Shown one piece after another: positions 46,608-56,709 of a stretch of 57,016 nucleotides of DNA. Each line of letters starts with the position of its first letter. Within the stretch, counting starts at the first letter, position 1. Below the pieces are notes generated by a model. That model made no database searches and was not told the origin of the DNA. It worked only from the letters and a program-made list of their open reading frames with translations. This stretch comes from Bacillus sp. AFS037270 (lineage in GTDB: Bacteria; Bacillota; Bacilli; Bacillales_B; DSM-18226), in assembly GCF_002585305.1 (NCBI RefSeq), contig NZ_NUNF01000035.1, forward strand, positions 1-57,016, read 5' to 3'. The translations under genes and the position numbers were made by a program.

Positions 46608-46997
46608 TTACAGTTTACCAGTTAAGAACTGTGCTTCACCAAATCCAAAGCTCCAGTCAGCAGCCCCGTTCGTTACCATTGAAATCATGATATCATTCGG
46701 TTCGATTCCGCACTCTTCTCCTAACCCTTGCACTAATAGATGATAAAAATCCTTTTTTTGCTTATCACTTCGTTGGGTACTTGTGACAGAAACAATCACT
46801 ACATTGCGGCTTCTCTCAAATCCTAAACCAGTGTCTTCAATGATTAGCTCATTTGCTGGATGCTGGGTTACGATTTGGTAACGATCTCTTTCAGGGACAC
46901 CAAACGCCTTCACAACAGCACGGTGGGAAACATCTAATAATTGTTTCAACTCGTTTTCATTTCGTCCTTCTATTAAGTCAAATCTAATTAACGGCAT
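46608..46997 (-). CDS. Tautomerase-superfamily protein, malonate semialdehyde decarboxylase-like
   Basis: A 129-residue protein whose chain begins M-P, so Pro becomes the catalytic N-terminal residue. ATG at 46997 behind GGAGGGGA is chosen for that reason; the longer ORF would bury the Pro. Compared from memory with malonate semialdehyde decarboxylase (MSAD) it shares PL-x-x-FDLIEGR, FGVP..DRYQ, EDTGLG and [13 protein letters not shown]. By MSAD numbering Pro1, Asp37, Arg75, Trp114, Phe116, Phe123 and Leu128 are present but Arg73 is Thr. IolJ makes malonate semialdehyde, so a role in turning it into acetaldehyde, or in handling its enol form, fits. It has its own IolR-type promoter. Confidence 0.8.
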   Translation of the reverse strand: MPLIRFDLIEGRNENELKQLLDVSHRAVVKAFGVPERDRYQIVTQHPANELIIEDTGLGFERSRNVVIVSVTSTQRSDKQKKDFYHLLVQGLGEECGIEPNDIMISMVTNGAADWSFGFGEAQFLTGKL

Positions 46998-47059
46998 TCG
47001 ATCCCCTCCAATTAGCTTTATTTCTAATACCAACTTTTTAATTAATTATTGAGTATATG

Positions 47060-47103
47060 TTGGTTATATTTTGATTATATCATAACACTATTTTGGGATT
47101 CAA
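47060..47103 (-). promoter_or_regulatory. Promoter and IolR-type operator of the tautomerase gene
   Basis: Minus strand: TTGAAT (47098-47103), 18-base spacer, TATAAT (47074-47079). On the plus strand TTGGTTAT (47060) and TTGATTAT (47071) are 11 bases apart; the second overlaps the -10 box. Confidence 0.8.
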
Positions 47104-47171
47104 CCGATAATTTCATCTTACTTTAAAAAGTTAGAAGAACTTGGATACAAACAAATACAGATTTATAACAT

Positions 47172-47209
47172 GTTGATTGGAGCGAAGCCGCCTGGAGCGG
47201 AAATTAGCT
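47172..47209. repeat. Bacillus-type interspersed element, internally deleted copy
   Basis: GTTGATTGGAGCG is joined directly to AAGCCGCCTGGAGCGGAAAT. Compared with the full element at 3033-3155 about 85 internal bases are missing, and both ends are kept. The loss fits recombination between short GGAGCG/AAGCG repeats at both ends. Confidence 0.6.
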
Positions 47210-47235
47210 TTCAAAATTAACAATAAGGCTGATGT

Positions 47236-47274
47236 CAAAAAAGCCTTTCCTCATAATCGAAGAAAGGCTTTTTA
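47236..47274 (-). terminator. Terminator after iolH
   Basis: AAAAAGCCTTTC pairs with GAAAGGCTTTTT around a 12-base loop; T-rich tract on the minus strand. It begins at the iolH stop codon. Confidence 0.88.
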
Positions 47275-47276
47275 TT

Positions 47277-48140
47277 CTAAATATATAATCCCTCTTTAAT
47301 AGATTTCAACGTTAGTTCATTAGACCACTCTGGTTTATCAGGATAAGCAAATACTGAATTCGTTACAATTCCATCAAATTTCATTTCTCTTAATTTCCGA
47401 TATAAGGCTTCAAAGTTTATTTCCCCTTCACCAGGATTCAAATGCTGGTGGATGGTTACGTTTGCATTTGGCGGATTAATAATATACCGCAAGCCAAATG
47501 CAGCTTTATGATTAAGAGTATCAGCAATTAGAACATGTGCAAGTAAATCTCCTGCTTCATCTAAGTGTTGGGCCACATCGCCGATCCCATCATCGTAAAA
47601 GAAAGCATGTGCTACAGAATATACTAACTTAATCCAATCTTTATCGAATGCGCGTATCATTCGGATGGCCTCTGTATTCAACTCAATAAAATCATTAGGA
47701 TGGGATTGTAGATTTAATTTAATACCCTCTCTTTCAAAAATAGGCATTAGCTCTTCCATGGATTTTACAAAAGCAGCTTCACTTTCAACTGGACGGCTTT
47801 TGTCACCAGCGAATTCACTGTTCATTAAATCTACTCCTAAATCAGAAGTGATTTCAATACAGCGTTTCCAATTTCTTACGGCCGCTTGGCGTTCTTGTTC
47901 ATTTGGTGAAGACCATTGTTGAACTGGAAGTACGGAAGAGATTCGAACACCCGCATCTGAGCAATATCTTTTTAAATCTTTTATCAACTGCTTATCAACC
48001 TTTGGATATTCATAAAACCAAATAAAATCTTTACGTGGAGATAGCTCTACCCATTCGTACCCTAATCTAGCAACTGCATCGATAGTCTCTTTTAAATTAG
48101 TATTGTCACGATAATGTGACGGATCGTATGCTAAACGCAT
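47277..48140 (-). CDS. iolH: Inositol catabolism protein IolH
   Basis: TIM-barrel protein of 287 residues, close to B. subtilis IolH ([74 protein letters not shown]). Its exact reaction is unsettled; it has the isomerase/epimerase fold and always travels with iol genes. One family position differs: the B. subtilis stretch VYAVPHTFFYDDG is [13 protein letters not shown] here. It is a single-gene transcript with its own IolR-type promoter and terminator. Confidence 0.9.
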   Translation of the reverse strand: MRLAYDPSHYRDNTNLKETIDAVARLGYEWVELSPRKDFIWFYEYPKVDKQLIKDLKRYCSDAGVRISSVLPVQQWSSPNEQERQAAVRNWKRCIEITSDLGVDLMNSEFAGDKSRPVESEAAFVKSMEELMPIFEREGIKLNLQSHPNDFIELNTEAIRMIRAFDKDWIKLVYSVAHAFFYDDGIGDVAQHLDEAGDLLAHVLIADTLNHKAAFGLRYIINPPNANVTIHQHLNPGEGEINFEALYRKLREMKFDGIVTNSVFAYPDKPEWSNELTLKSIKEGLYI

Positions 48141-48166
48141 TCTCTTGCTCCCCTTTCTTTGTAGGC

Positions 48167-48180
48167 CAAAGCGCTTTCAT
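48167..48180 (-). promoter_or_regulatory. cre-like box in iolH leader
   Basis: Minus strand TGAAAGCGCTTTGG, about 27 bases before the iolH start, in a roadblock-type position. Confidence 0.4.
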
Positions 48181-48214
48181 TTTTCCTTCGGAAAACCAAT
48201 ATTTTTAGTATATG

Positions 48215-48272
48215 TTGGTTAACTTTTGGTTATCTATAAGTTCATATTAATACTAATCGTTCCTACAATCAA
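48215..48272 (-). promoter_or_regulatory. iolH promoter with IolR-type operator
   Basis: Minus strand: TTGATT (48267-48272), 17-base spacer, TAATAT (48244-48249). Plus-strand half-sites TTGGTTAA (48215) and TTGGTTAT (48226) are 11 bases apart, just after the -10. The layout equals that of iolA. Confidence 0.82.
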
Positions 48273-48302
48273 TATCTTTTTTCATTTTTTTAAGAAAAGT
48301 GC

Positions 48303-48360
48303 AAAAAAAGATCCCCATCCATACGTGGCGTTAGCCGATAAAGAGGGGGAGTGATCTAGC
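48303..48360 (-). terminator. Terminator after first DeoR gene
   Basis: Minus strand: AGATCACTCCCC, a large loop, GGGGATCT, then TTTTTTGC. It lies directly after the stop at 48364. Confidence 0.65.
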
Positions 48361-48363
48361 TAT

Positions 48364-49119
48364 CTAGTCAGCAAGGACAAGTTGGATGTTATGATTTTTA
48401 GCGTATTCTTGATAGGTATCATTCGGCACCTTATCGGTAACGAGATAATCAATATCATCTAAACTGCAATAGGTCATTAAGCCATACTTATCAAATTTAT
48501 CGTGATCTACCAATAAATAGACCTCTGAGCTCCTGCTCACAATCGTCTTTTTTAATTCACTTTCTAGTGGAGATGCATTTGTTACACCGTTTGATAGGGA
48601 GATACCGGTAGAAGCCATAAAGGCTTTCTTAATATTGTAATCTTTTAGTAAATCCATATTCTGTGGGTTCACAAATGAACTGGTTTTGCGTTCAAGCATT
48701 CCACCGATTGAAATGACATTTATTTTTTCATGGGGAATCGCACTAACAATTAAATCAATATTATTGGTGAAAATGGTTAAATGTTTTTCCTTTAAATATT
48801 CAAACATTTCAATGGTCGTTGTCCCTGAATCTATGAAAATAAAATCTCCATCTTCGATGAAACTTGCGGCTTTTTTCGCAATTAATTCTTTTTGTTCTTG
48901 ATTCCGTACACTTCTTTCTTGAAAAGATTCCAGCTTTTTATGAATGGAGGATACCCCTCCGTACACTTTTTTCAGTTCCCCGCGATCGACTAACTCTTGT
49001 ACATCACGTCTGATGGTGTTTTTAGATACATCAAAAACTTTAACCAATTCGTCTAATGAGGCGGATTGATGTTCGAGTACATATTCTTGAATTTTTTTTA
49101 TACGCTTTTCCTTAATCAT
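48364..49119 (-). CDS. DeoR/IolR-family repressor 1
   Basis: Transcription repressor of 251 residues, the same length as B. subtilis IolR. The N-terminal helix-turn-helix (SLDELVKVFDVSKNTIRRDV) is followed by the sugar-phosphate sensor with FIDSGTTTIEMF, STGISLSNGVTN and LLVDHDKFDK. The known IolR inducer is DKG-phosphate, the IolC product. AGGGTGA precedes the ATG. An IolR-type direct repeat covers its own promoter. It is about three quarters identical to the DeoR protein at 49241. Unlike in B. subtilis it is not divergent from the operon it should control. Confidence 0.87.
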   Translation of the reverse strand: MIKEKRIKKIQEYVLEHQSASLDELVKVFDVSKNTIRRDVQELVDRGELKKVYGGVSSIHKKLESFQERSVRNQEQKELIAKKAASFIEDGDFIFIDSGTTTIEMFEYLKEKHLTIFTNNIDLIVSAIPHEKINVISIGGMLERKTSSFVNPQNMDLLKDYNIKKAFMASTGISLSNGVTNASPLESELKKTIVSRSSEVYLLVDHDKFDKYGLMTYCSLDDIDYLVTDKVPNDTYQEYAKNHNIQLVLAD

Positions 49120-49163
49120 CTATTTCACCCTAGTCTTGCAATAAGTTTTTTGTTATCGTTTAC

Positions 49164-49201
49164 ATTATAGTATAACATATATATAACCAACAAATAACCA
49201 A
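49164..49201 (-). promoter_or_regulatory. Promoter and IolR-type operator of DeoR gene 1
   Basis: Minus strand TATAAT (49164-49169). Plus-strand ATAACCAA at 49183 and 49194, 11 bases apart, overlap the -35 region. Orientation is opposite to the sites at iolA, the tautomerase gene and iolH relative to the promoter. Confidence 0.72.
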
Positions 49202-49240
49202 AACTTCTCTTCTTTTTAAAAAAAGAATGTCAGGATTCCT

Positions 49241-49996
49241 TTAATGGCCGACGATAAGATGGATGCCGTTTTCACTAGCGTATTTCTGATAAGACTCGTT
49301 CGGAGTGGTGTCGGTAATGATATAATCGATTTCACTTAAACTGCAGTAGGTCATTAAACCGCATTTATCAAATTTATCGTGGTCGACCAATAAATACACC
49401 TCTCTGCTCCTGCTCACAATCGTCTTTTTTAACTCACTTTCTAATGGGGAAGCATTGGTTACTCCGTTTGATAGGGAGATACCGGTAGAGGCCATAAAGG
49501 CTTTCTTAATATTGTAGTCCCTTAGTAAATCAAGATTTCGCGGGTTGCCAAACGAATTGGTTTTAGGATCAAGCATCCCGCCAATCGAAATGATATTTAA
49601 ATGCTCATACGGAAAGGCACGAATAATCAAGTCGATACTATTTGTAAAAATGGTGATGTGTTTTTCTTTTAAATACTCAAACATTTCAATGGTGGTGGTC
49701 CCCGAATCTATGAAGATAATATCGCCATTCTCCACATAACTTGCGGCCTTTTTGACAATGGATCCCTTTTGTTCCTGGTTACGCCTTTTTCTATCTTGAA
49801 AGGATTCAAGTTTTTTATGAATCACCGATACTCCGCCATAAACCTTTTTTAACTCTCCACGATCGACTAACTCTTGCACATCACGTCTGATGGTATTTTT
49901 AGATACATCAAATATATTAACTAATTCGTCTAATGAGGCTGAATGGTATTCTAAAACATATTCTTGGATCTTTTTTATGCGCTTTTCTTTAATCAA
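49241..49996 (-). CDS. DeoR/IolR-family repressor 2
   Basis: Tandem paralogue of the previous gene, 251 residues, with the same helix-turn-helix (SLDELVNIFDVSKNTIRRDV) and sensor marks FIDSGTTTIEMF, STGISLSNGVTN and LLVDHDKFDK. The start is TTG at 49996 where the paralogue has ATG; GGGGGTGA precedes it. An out-of-frame ATG-AAT-TGA overlaps the start and may reduce its use. Differences cluster at residues 69-130 and 195-251, so ligand or partner may differ while DNA binding is nearly the same. No clear IolR-type repeat is seen in its own upstream region (49997-50269), which is otherwise without features except the his terminator. Confidence 0.86.
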   Translation of the reverse strand: MIKEKRIKKIQEYVLEYHSASLDELVNIFDVSKNTIRRDVQELVDRGELKKVYGGVSVIHKKLESFQDRKRRNQEQKGSIVKKAASYVENGDIIFIDSGTTTIEMFEYLKEKHITIFTNSIDLIIRAFPYEHLNIISIGGMLDPKTNSFGNPRNLDLLRDYNIKKAFMASTGISLSNGVTNASPLESELKKTIVSRSREVYLLVDHDKFDKCGLMTYCSLSEIDYIITDTTPNESYQKYASENGIHLIVGH

Positions 49997-50250
49997 TTCA
50001 TTTCACCCCCTATGAATCATTTAATTTCGATTTATACAAATATATTATCAATATTTACCCAAAACTTCACTATTATTTTTTAAAAAATATTATTTATAGT
50101 GGATAAATATTGTAATTTTTGATCAAATATTATTTCGTAGGGTAAGGAATAAATGCAAGATGAAGTGTTTATCGGCTCTATTGGAAAAATTCCATTTCCT
50201 GCCACTCGATTTTGTCCGATAGATAGGGTTTATTGATTTCTTCACGCAAA

Positions 50251-50279
50251 ATAAAAAAACCGAGTCCCATTAGGACCGG
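50251..50279 (-). terminator. Terminator of the his operon
   Basis: Minus strand: ACCGGTCC, loop TAAT, GGGACTCGGT, then TTTTTTTATTTT. It overlaps the hisI stop, showing that his transcription ends at the island edge. Confidence 0.8.
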
Positions 50280-50887
50280 TCTTTGTGTCTTTCTTCTAGT
50301 GTTCGCAGTACTTCTTTAAACGGAAGCCCTTGTTCTACTAATAAAACCTGGAGGTGATAAAGCAAATCGGCGGCTTCCCAGCGAAGTTCTTCATGATCAC
50401 GGTTTTTTGCCGCAATAATCACTTCAGCTGCCTCTTCGCCGACCTTTTTCAAAATCTTATCGACGCCTTTTTCAAAAAGGTATGTGGTATAGGCACCCTC
50501 TGGGCGCTCTTTCTCGCGTTCTAAGATGACTTTTTCTAAAGATTGAAGGATCTGATAGTCTGCTAAATTTGCTTTCCCTTCGACAACCCGTTCAGAGAAA
50601 CAGCTGACGGCGCCTGTATGGCAGGCAGGACCTTTCGGATACACCTGAACTAGTAATGCATCTTGATCACAGTCATAATTGATGCTGGCAACGGTTTGGG
50701 TATTGCCGCTTGTTGCACCTTTATGCCATAATTCCTGGCGGGAACGGCTGTAAAACCATGTTTCCCCACTTTCGATTGTTTTTTTCAAAGATTCCTCGTT
50801 CATATAAGCGAGGGTTAACACTTCTTTTGTATCAGCATCTTGGATAATGGCGGGGACGAGCCCCTTTTCATCAAATTTCACGTTCAT
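50270..50887 (-). CDS. hisI: Bifunctional PR-AMP cyclohydrolase/PR-ATP pyrophosphatase HisI
   Basis: Second and third steps of histidine synthesis in one 205-residue chain. The HisI part (residues 1 to about 110) has [31 protein letters not shown] and [12 protein letters not shown] with the metal-binding Cys/His. The HisE part has [17 protein letters not shown] and [17 protein letters not shown] overlaps the hisF stop by four bases. Last gene of the his operon; in B. subtilis yvcD would follow. Confidence 0.96.
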   Translation of the reverse strand: MNVKFDEKGLVPAIIQDADTKEVLTLAYMNEESLKKTIESGETWFYSRSRQELWHKGATSGNTQTVASINYDCDQDALLVQVYPKGPACHTGAVSCFSERVVEGKANLADYQILQSLEKVILEREKERPEGAYTTYLFEKGVDKILKKVGEEAAEVIIAAKNRDHEELRWEAADLLYHLQVLLVEQGLPFKEVLRTLEERHKDRS

Positions 50888-51645
50888 CGTATGCTCACTC
50901 CTTTTTCCCTTAAAAAGCTCTTGACCTCATCAACCGATGTTTCTTTGTAATGAAAAATGGAGGCAGCAAGCCCCGCATCGGCCTTACCTTCTATGAAGGC
51001 TTCAGCAAAATGGTCGGCATTCCCTGCTCCGCCTGAAGCGATCACAGGAATCGTTACAGCTTCACTAACCGCTTTTGTTAGTTCTAGGTCAAAGCCATCT
51101 TTTTCACCATCGCTGTCCATACTTGTAAGCAGGATTTCTCCGGCACCAAGCTCTGCAGCTTCGACTGCCCACTCGACTACTTTTTTCTCTGTTGGTGTAC
51201 GGCCGCCATGGGTATAGACACGCCATGTCCCGATCTCAGGATCAAATTTCGCATCGATCGCGACCACAATGCATTGGGAGCCAAAGTAACTGGCTCCTTC
51301 TCTGATGAGATCAGGATTTAAGACTGCTGCAGTGTTAAGCGACACTTTGTCGGCACCGGCGCGGAGAATTCTTTTCATATCCTCTAAGGCATTGATTCCA
51401 CCGCCAACGGTAAACGGAATCGCAAGCTCTGATGCTACCGCCTTAACGACCTCTACCATTGTTTTCCGGCCCTCAACGGATGCGGAAATATCGAGAAATA
51501 CTAATTCGTCCGCCCCTTGTTCATCATAAAAACGCGCTAATTCTACCGGATCACCAGCATCACGGAGCTGGACAAATTGAATGCCTTTCACGACCCGGCC
51601 GTCTTTTACATCAAGGCAGGGAATAATTCGCTTGGTTAATGTCAC
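50884..51645 (-). CDS. hisF: Imidazole glycerol phosphate synthase, cyclase subunit HisF
   Basis: TIM-barrel cyclase of 253 residues that joins PRFAR with ammonia from HisH to give imidazole glycerol phosphate and [24 protein letters not shown] starts the barrel with the first catalytic Asp; [14 protein letters not shown] holds the second. [10 protein letters not shown] and [16 protein letters not shown] are phosphate-binding loops. Start overlaps the hisA stop by four bases. Confidence 0.97.
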   Translation of the reverse strand: MTLTKRIIPCLDVKDGRVVKGIQFVQLRDAGDPVELARFYDEQGADELVFLDISASVEGRKTMVEVVKAVASELAIPFTVGGGINALEDMKRILRAGADKVSLNTAAVLNPDLIREGASYFGSQCIVVAIDAKFDPEIGTWRVYTHGGRTPTEKKVVEWAVEAAELGAGEILLTSMDSDGEKDGFDLELTKAVSEAVTIPVIASGGAGNADHFAEAFIEGKADAGLAASIFHYKETSVDEVKSFLREKGVSIR

Positions 51646-52367
51646 TTTACTCCCACCTCTTCCAATGCTTCCTTTAAAGTAAAGCGATTTTCGTAAAGGG
51701 CCTTGCCCACAATCGCGCCGCTGATTCCTTTGCTTGCAATGGCCTGTAAATCAGCTAGACTGCTGACGCCGCCGGAGGCAATCACCGTTTTCCCAGTCAC
51801 TTCAGCCATTTCGCAAACAGCGTCAATATTCGGACCTGCCAGCGTTCCATCTGTTGCAATATCAGTAAAAATAAAGGTCTCCGCACCTGCATCGGCAAAA
51901 CGTTTCCCAAGCTCGAACGCCTTAACGGATGATGTGTCGAGCCAGCCATGTGTGGCGACATATCCGTTTTTCGCGTCAATGCCTACCGCGATTTTTGCGC
52001 CATACTTTTGAATCATTTCGATGGCGAACTCTGGGTTAGATACCGCAATACTACCAATAATGACGCGATCCACACCGTTTTCAAGATAATGCAGGATGTC
52101 CTCTTCCGAGCGGATCCCGCCGCCAATTTGAACCTTTGCCTCAAGGTTTTGTGCGGCCTCAATGACAAATCGGTCATTAACGCGCTTGCCGTCTTTGGCT
52201 CCATCCAAGTCGACCATATGGATCCATTCGGCACCAGTTGCGGCAAAGCTTTTCGCCATTTCAAAAGGGGAATCCCCATAAACCGTCTCTTGATCGTAAT
52301 CCCCTTGGAGGAGACGGACACATTTTCCTCCGCGCATATCAATTGCCGGATAAATCGTTAAACTCAT
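51642..52367 (-). CDS. hisA: ProFAR isomerase HisA
   Basis: TIM-barrel Amadori isomerase of 241 residues, the fourth step. [19 protein letters not shown] carries the first catalytic Asp, [14 protein letters not shown] the second, and [11 protein letters not shown] and [12 protein letters not shown] the phosphate loops. Start and stop overlap hisH and hisF by four bases each. Confidence 0.97.
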   Translation of the reverse strand: MSLTIYPAIDMRGGKCVRLLQGDYDQETVYGDSPFEMAKSFAATGAEWIHMVDLDGAKDGKRVNDRFVIEAAQNLEAKVQIGGGIRSEEDILHYLENGVDRVIIGSIAVSNPEFAIEMIQKYGAKIAVGIDAKNGYVATHGWLDTSSVKAFELGKRFADAGAETFIFTDIATDGTLAGPNIDAVCEMAEVTGKTVIASGGVSSLADLQAIASKGISGAIVGKALYENRFTLKEALEEVGVK

Positions 52368-52990
52368 CGAACCGTCTCCCTTTCCGAAGCCATTTTTAAA
52401 AAGTTATCTAAAAGAGCCATCCCCAGTTTGCTGCTTTTTTCAGGGTGAAATTGCATGCCATAAATATTATCCCGTCCTACTACTGCGGATACTTGTTCAT
52501 GGTAGTCAGCTTTGGCTAACAGTGCCTCATTACGGTCGGCATCAACAAAATAGGAATGCACGAAATAAACGTAATCTTCGGTTAGGTCGTTTAAAAGAGG
52601 GGAATCTTGAACAAATTCAAGCCTGTTCCAGCCCATATGCGGTACCTTGTAGGTTTCGCCTGCCGGTGTAGTACCTGGAAAACGGCGGACCTTACCCGGA
52701 AGCAATCCAAGTCCTTTTGTCGGACCATTTTCTTCACTTTCTTCAAAAAGCAGCTGCATGCCAAGGCAGATGCCTAATAGCGGCTTACCGGTTGCAGCGA
52801 ATTCCTTTATCGTATCTACCTGTAAGCGTTCCATTGCATCACGGAAGGAACCAACTCCCGGGAGAATGAGTGCATCGGCATTGAGTAACTCGTCTTTATC
52901 AGCGGAAATGAAATAATCTGCTCCTAGCCGCTCAAGGGCTTTGCTGACGCTAAACAGGTTTCCCATCCCGTAATCTACGATTCCAATCAT
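52364..52990 (-). CDS. hisH: Imidazole glycerol phosphate synthase, glutaminase subunit HisH
   Basis: Class I glutamine amidotransferase of 208 residues that supplies ammonia to His[20 protein letters not shown] is the N-terminus, [16 protein letters not shown] holds the nucleophilic Cys, and [12 protein letters not shown] the His and Glu. ATG at 52990 behind AAGGTGA; the longer frame to 53077 overlaps hisB and lacks family similarity there. Confidence 0.96.
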   Translation of the reverse strand: MIGIVDYGMGNLFSVSKALERLGADYFISADKDELLNADALILPGVGSFRDAMERLQVDTIKEFAATGKPLLGICLGMQLLFEESEENGPTKGLGLLPGKVRRFPGTTPAGETYKVPHMGWNRLEFVQDSPLLNDLTEDYVYFVHSYFVDADRNEALLAKADYHEQVSAVVGRDNIYGMQFHPEKSSKLGMALLDNFLKMASERETVR

Positions 52991-53030
52991 CTCTGTCACC
53001 TTCCTTAGTCGGTATTTGCCCTTGCTCGCT

Positions 53031-53618
53031 TTAAAGCATTCCTTTGGTTGATGGTACGCCTTTGATGCGTGGATCAACGGTCGTTGCTTCGTCTAACGCT
53101 CTCGCTAATGCCTTAAAAACGGCTTCAATCATATGGTGGGTGTTCTGACCATAATGGACGATGACATGAAGGTTCATCCGGGCCTCTAGGGCAAGCTTCC
53201 AGAGGAATTCGTGAACAAGCTCAGTATCAAATGTTCCCACCTTTTGGCTTGGGAATTCTGCGCGCATTTCGAGGTGCGGGCGGTTGCTAAGGTCCACGAC
53301 TACCTGTGCAAGCGTCTCATCCATTGGTACAAATGCATTTCCGTAACGCTTGATGCCGCGTTTGTCACCAAGGGCTTCTCGGAGGGCCTGGCCCAAACAG
53401 ATACCGATATCTTCAGTTGTATGATGGTCATCGACTTCGATGTCCCCTTTGGCATCGACGGTTAAATTAAATTGACCGTGCTTGGTGAATAAATCTAGCA
53501 TGTGGTTCATGAACGGGACGCCGGTTTCCAAATTGGACTGGCCTTCTCCATCAATATCAAACGCTAGTTTAATTTGTGTTTCGCCTGTATATCGTTCAAT
53601 ACTTGCTGATCTTTCCAT
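53031..53618 (-). CDS. hisB: Imidazole glycerol phosphate dehydratase HisB
   Basis: Monofunctional dehydratase of 195 residues, as in other Bacilli. The two manganese-binding repeats [10 protein letters not shown] and [20 protein letters not shown] are intact. Sits between hisD (18 bases upstream) and hisH (40 bases downstream). Confidence 0.97.
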   Translation of the reverse strand: MERSASIERYTGETQIKLAFDIDGEGQSNLETGVPFMNHMLDLFTKHGQFNLTVDAKGDIEVDDHHTTEDIGICLGQALREALGDKRGIKRYGNAFVPMDETLAQVVVDLSNRPHLEMRAEFPSQKVGTFDTELVHEFLWKLALEARMNLHVIVHYGQNTHHMIEAVFKALARALDEATTVDPRIKGVPSTKGML

Positions 53619-53636
53619 ATCTGGTGCTCCTTTAAC

Positions 53637-54908
53637 TTATTTATTCTTCAGCCTTGTCTCAACTGCACGAGCGTGGGCCTCGAGCCCTTCCATCCGGGCG
53701 AAGGCTGCGATTTTAGCTCCGTTCTCCTTCAAAGCCTTTTCACTATATATAATTACACTAGATTTCTTCTGAAAATCATCGACATTCAGCGGGCTGGAGA
53801 ACCGTGCTGTTCCATTTGTCGGCAAGACATGGTTCGGTCCGGCGAAATAATCGCCGACCGGCTCTGAGCTATATCGTCCGATAAAAATGGCTCCGGCATG
53901 ACGAATTTTCCCCAGCAGCTCCATCGCATTTTCGGTGATTACTTCCAGATGTTCCGGGGCTAATTGATTTACCGTTTCGACCGCTTCGTCGAGATCAGCT
54001 GTTACATAAATCGCACCGTAATCGGCAATGGCACGAGAAGCGATATCCCTGCGTGGCAGTACAGCAAGCTGTTTTTCCACTTCCGAAGAAACCGCCTCTG
54101 CTAACGCAAGCGAAGGTGTGACAAGAACACTGCAGGCGCGCGGGTCGTGCTCGGCTTGTGATAACAAATCAGCCGCCACTTCATCAGCACGGGCTGAATC
54201 ATCTGCTAAAACGGCAATCTCACTAGGACCGGCAATCATATCAATATCCACATCACCAAAGACTTCGCGTTTGGCTAGCGCGACAAAGATATTTCCAGGG
54301 CCGGTGATTTTATCAACAGGAGCAATCGATTCTGTTCCATAAGCAAGAGCAGCAACCGCTTGAGCCCCGCCCACTTTAAAAATTTCTTTGACACCTGCTT
54401 CTTTTGCGGCAACTAACACCGCTGCAGGAAGTTTCCCTGATTCATCTGGAGGAGATACCATCACAATCCGCTTCACCCCAGCTACCTTCGCCGGAATCAC
54501 ATTCATTAAAACGGAAGATGGATAGGCCGCCGTGCCGCCTGGTACATACACCCCCACTGAATCAAGCGCGGTGATTTTTTGACCAAGAATTGTTCCATTC
54601 TCTTCAGTAGTCATCCAGGACGGGCGGAGCTGCTTTTCATGAAAAGACTTAATATTCTCCGCTGCTTCTCGTACGATGTCAATATACTCTTGATCTACTT
54701 GCGAATAAGCAGCTTCTATTTCACTTTCGGTCACCGAAAAAGAAGGTAATTGAACACGGTCGAATTTTTCCGTAAACTCTTTTAACGCCTCATCGCCGCG
54801 ATTACGGATTTCGGTAATAATCCCTTTAACAACGGCGAGCTGCTCGGAGGTGCCTGCTTCAATCGACCGTTTGATGGAAACCAGTTCATTTACTTTTAAG
54901 ATTTTCAT
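53637..54908 (-). CDS. hisD: Histidinol dehydrogenase HisD
   Basis: Zinc-dependent NAD enzyme of 423 residues for the last two oxidations. [61 protein letters not shown] and [10 protein letters not shown] are the family marks and include the zinc ligands and catalytic Glu/His. Located 12 bases after hisG. Confidence 0.97.
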   Translation of the reverse strand: MKILKVNELVSIKRSIEAGTSEQLAVVKGIITEIRNRGDEALKEFTEKFDRVQLPSFSVTESEIEAAYSQVDQEYIDIVREAAENIKSFHEKQLRPSWMTTEENGTILGQKITALDSVGVYVPGGTAAYPSSVLMNVIPAKVAGVKRIVMVSPPDESGKLPAAVLVAAKEAGVKEIFKVGGAQAVAALAYGTESIAPVDKITGPGNIFVALAKREVFGDVDIDMIAGPSEIAVLADDSARADEVAADLLSQAEHDPRACSVLVTPSLALAEAVSSEVEKQLAVLPRRDIASRAIADYGAIYVTADLDEAVETVNQLAPEHLEVITENAMELLGKIRHAGAIFIGRYSSEPVGDYFAGPNHVLPTNGTARFSSPLNVDDFQKKSSVIIYSEKALKENGAKIAAFARMEGLEAHARAVETRLKNK

Positions 54909-54920
54909 CTCTATTGCCCC

Positions 54921-55544
54921 CTACACTACTTCACTAAGTCGTTTCACCATATCATCGATCTGCTGATCTTTAAGGCGGTAACTGACAGGATTGACCACAA
55001 TTCGTGAGGTCACATCCTTGATTCTTTCATACTCTACAAGCCCATTTTCCTTTAATGTCCGTCCGGTTGACACAATATCAACGATCCGGTCAGATAGGCC
55101 GATGATCGGAGCTAGCTCAATCGAACCGTTTAATTTAATAATTTCAACCTGTTCTCCCTGCTCGCGGAAGTAAGCCTCAGCCACATTCGGATATTTGGTT
55201 GCGACTCGAGGAGCAACTTCATTCATTTTTGTATCTGGAAGGCCGGCAACTGCCAAATAGCAGTAGCTGATTTTTAAATCGAGAAGTTCGTAGACATCGC
55301 GCTCTTCTTCTAGTAGTACATCCTTCCCGGCAATTCCGACATCAGCTACACCGTGCTCTACATAGGTAGCGACATCCATCGGCTTTGCTAAAATAAATCG
55401 TAAGCCCTCTTCGGGAACGTCAATAATCAGCTTTCGTGAATCATCAAATTCCGGCGGCAGCTTGTAACCTGCTTTTCGGAGAAGTTCTACGGCCTCTATA
55501 AAAATCCGCCCTTTTGGCATCGCAATTGTTAATAGGTTACTCAT
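54921..55544 (-). CDS. hisG: ATP phosphoribosyltransferase, short form HisG
   Basis: First enzyme of histidine synthesis, 207 residues. This is the short form that lacks the C-terminal regulatory domain and needs His[39 protein letters not shown] and [16 protein letters not shown] (PRPP loop) are present. ATG at 55544 behind GGAGG; the longer frame starts with TTG inside that site. It overlaps the hisZ 3' end by eight bases. Confidence 0.97.
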   Translation of the reverse strand: MSNLLTIAMPKGRIFIEAVELLRKAGYKLPPEFDDSRKLIIDVPEEGLRFILAKPMDVATYVEHGVADVGIAGKDVLLEEERDVYELLDLKISYCYLAVAGLPDTKMNEVAPRVATKYPNVAEAYFREQGEQVEIIKLNGSIELAPIIGLSDRIVDIVSTGRTLKENGLVEYERIKDVTSRIVVNPVSYRLKDQQIDDMVKRLSEVV

Positions 55545-56709
55545 TGGCGCGCCCTCCAATTAAATAGGTTGTCTCGGCAAACCGTTTCGTAAACGCATCA
55601 AGATTTCTAACGCCGGTGATATCCTGTAGGACAGCTTTTTGCCCTTGCTCATGCATGCTTGCAGCCAGTTCGAATGCTTCCTTACGTCTTTCCTGACTGA
55701 AGAAGATGCAGTGTGTCGTGTTTTCCAGCTGCCCGCCTTGAAGTGCTTCTAGGAGCATATCCATTCGGACGGCAAAACCAGTCGCGCTCGCTGTTTTGCC
55801 AAATTTCTCTATTAAACTATAGCGGCCGCCATTTCCAATTGGGAAGCCCACATTTCCGGCATAGGCTTCAAAAAGGATACCGGAATAATAACTCATATGG
55901 CTGACAATCGTAAAATCAAATTTCACATATTCTGCCACGCCATAATCTTTGATAACCTCCCACAATTCCTTGAGTTCAAGGATGGCCTGTTTACCTTTGT
56001 CATTCTCGATGATATCGAGAGCCAAACTAATGATCTCTTCTCCTCCTCGTAATTCGAGAAGCTGCAAGAGTCTTTTTTTATCAATGGATGATAGTGGAAG
56101 CGAGTTTACGTGCTCGCGGTAGCCTACATAATTTTTTTCAAATAAATATTTTCGTAATGTGGTGGCTCTGCCATTTGTACCAAGGATCTGAACAAACAGT
56201 TCGTTCGCAAAGCCTACATGTCCGATTGAGACTTGAAATTGCTCAAGTCCTGCTTTTTTTAATGAAGAAATCAGCAGGGCAATAACCTCTCCATCACAAG
56301 AAACAGTTTCCTCATTGAGGCATTCAACGCCGATTTGTTCAAATTCTGCCGGACGTCCGCCTTCGCGCTGCTGGGCACGGAAGACATTGGCAGAGTAGGC
56401 TAATCTTACGGGAAGATCTTCGTTTAAAAGCTTAGAGGCAGCTACCCGGGCAATCGGAGCGGTCATATCAGGTCTTAGTACGACAGTATGCCCTTCTTTG
56501 TCGAGCAGTTTAAATAACTGCTGGTCTGCGATTGCAGAGGCTGCTCCAACGGTTTCGTAATATTCAAGTGTTGGGGTTTCGATAAATTGGTAACCCCACA
56601 GTTTCAGGGTATCTGCCACCCCGGTGCGGACTTGATGCTTTTTTTCATATAGTTCAGGTAATGTGTCCCGCATCCCCAGCGGCTTTTCAAACATAAACAA
56701 GCGGCTCAT
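55537..56709 (-). CDS. hisZ: ATP phosphoribosyltransferase regulatory subunit HisZ
   Basis: Histidyl-tRNA-synthetase-like protein of 390 residues that activates short HisG and gives histidine feedback. [18 protein letters not shown] starts the catalytic-like core; [37 protein letters not shown] and [12 protein letters not shown] follow. No anticodon-binding domain is present, as expected. I choose ATG at 56709 behind AAAGGATGAG; an ATG at 56718 lies in that site. First gene of the operon. Confidence 0.95.
   Translation of the reverse strand: MSRLFMFEKPLGMRDTLPELYEKKHQVRTGVADTLKLWGYQFIETPTLEYYETVGAASAIADQQLFKLLDKEGHTVVLRPDMTAPIARVAASKLLNEDLPVRLAYSANVFRAQQREGGRPAEFEQIGVECLNEETVSCDGEVIALLISSLKKAGLEQFQVSIGHVGFANELFVQILGTNGRATTLRKYLFEKNYVGYREHVNSLPLSSIDKKRLLQLLELRGGEEIISLALDIIENDKGKQAILELKELWEVIKDYGVAEYVKFDFTIVSHMSYYSGILFEAYAGNVGFPIGNGGRYSLIEKFGKTASATGFAVRMDMLLEALQGGQLENTTHCIFFSQERRKEAFELAASMHEQGQKAVLQDITGVRNLDAFTKRFAETTYLIGGRANE

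Noticed and set aside
47172..47222. Short coding frame at the deleted repeat (GAKPPGAEIS)
   Set aside because: It lies inside an interspersed element, lacks a ribosome binding site and is very short.
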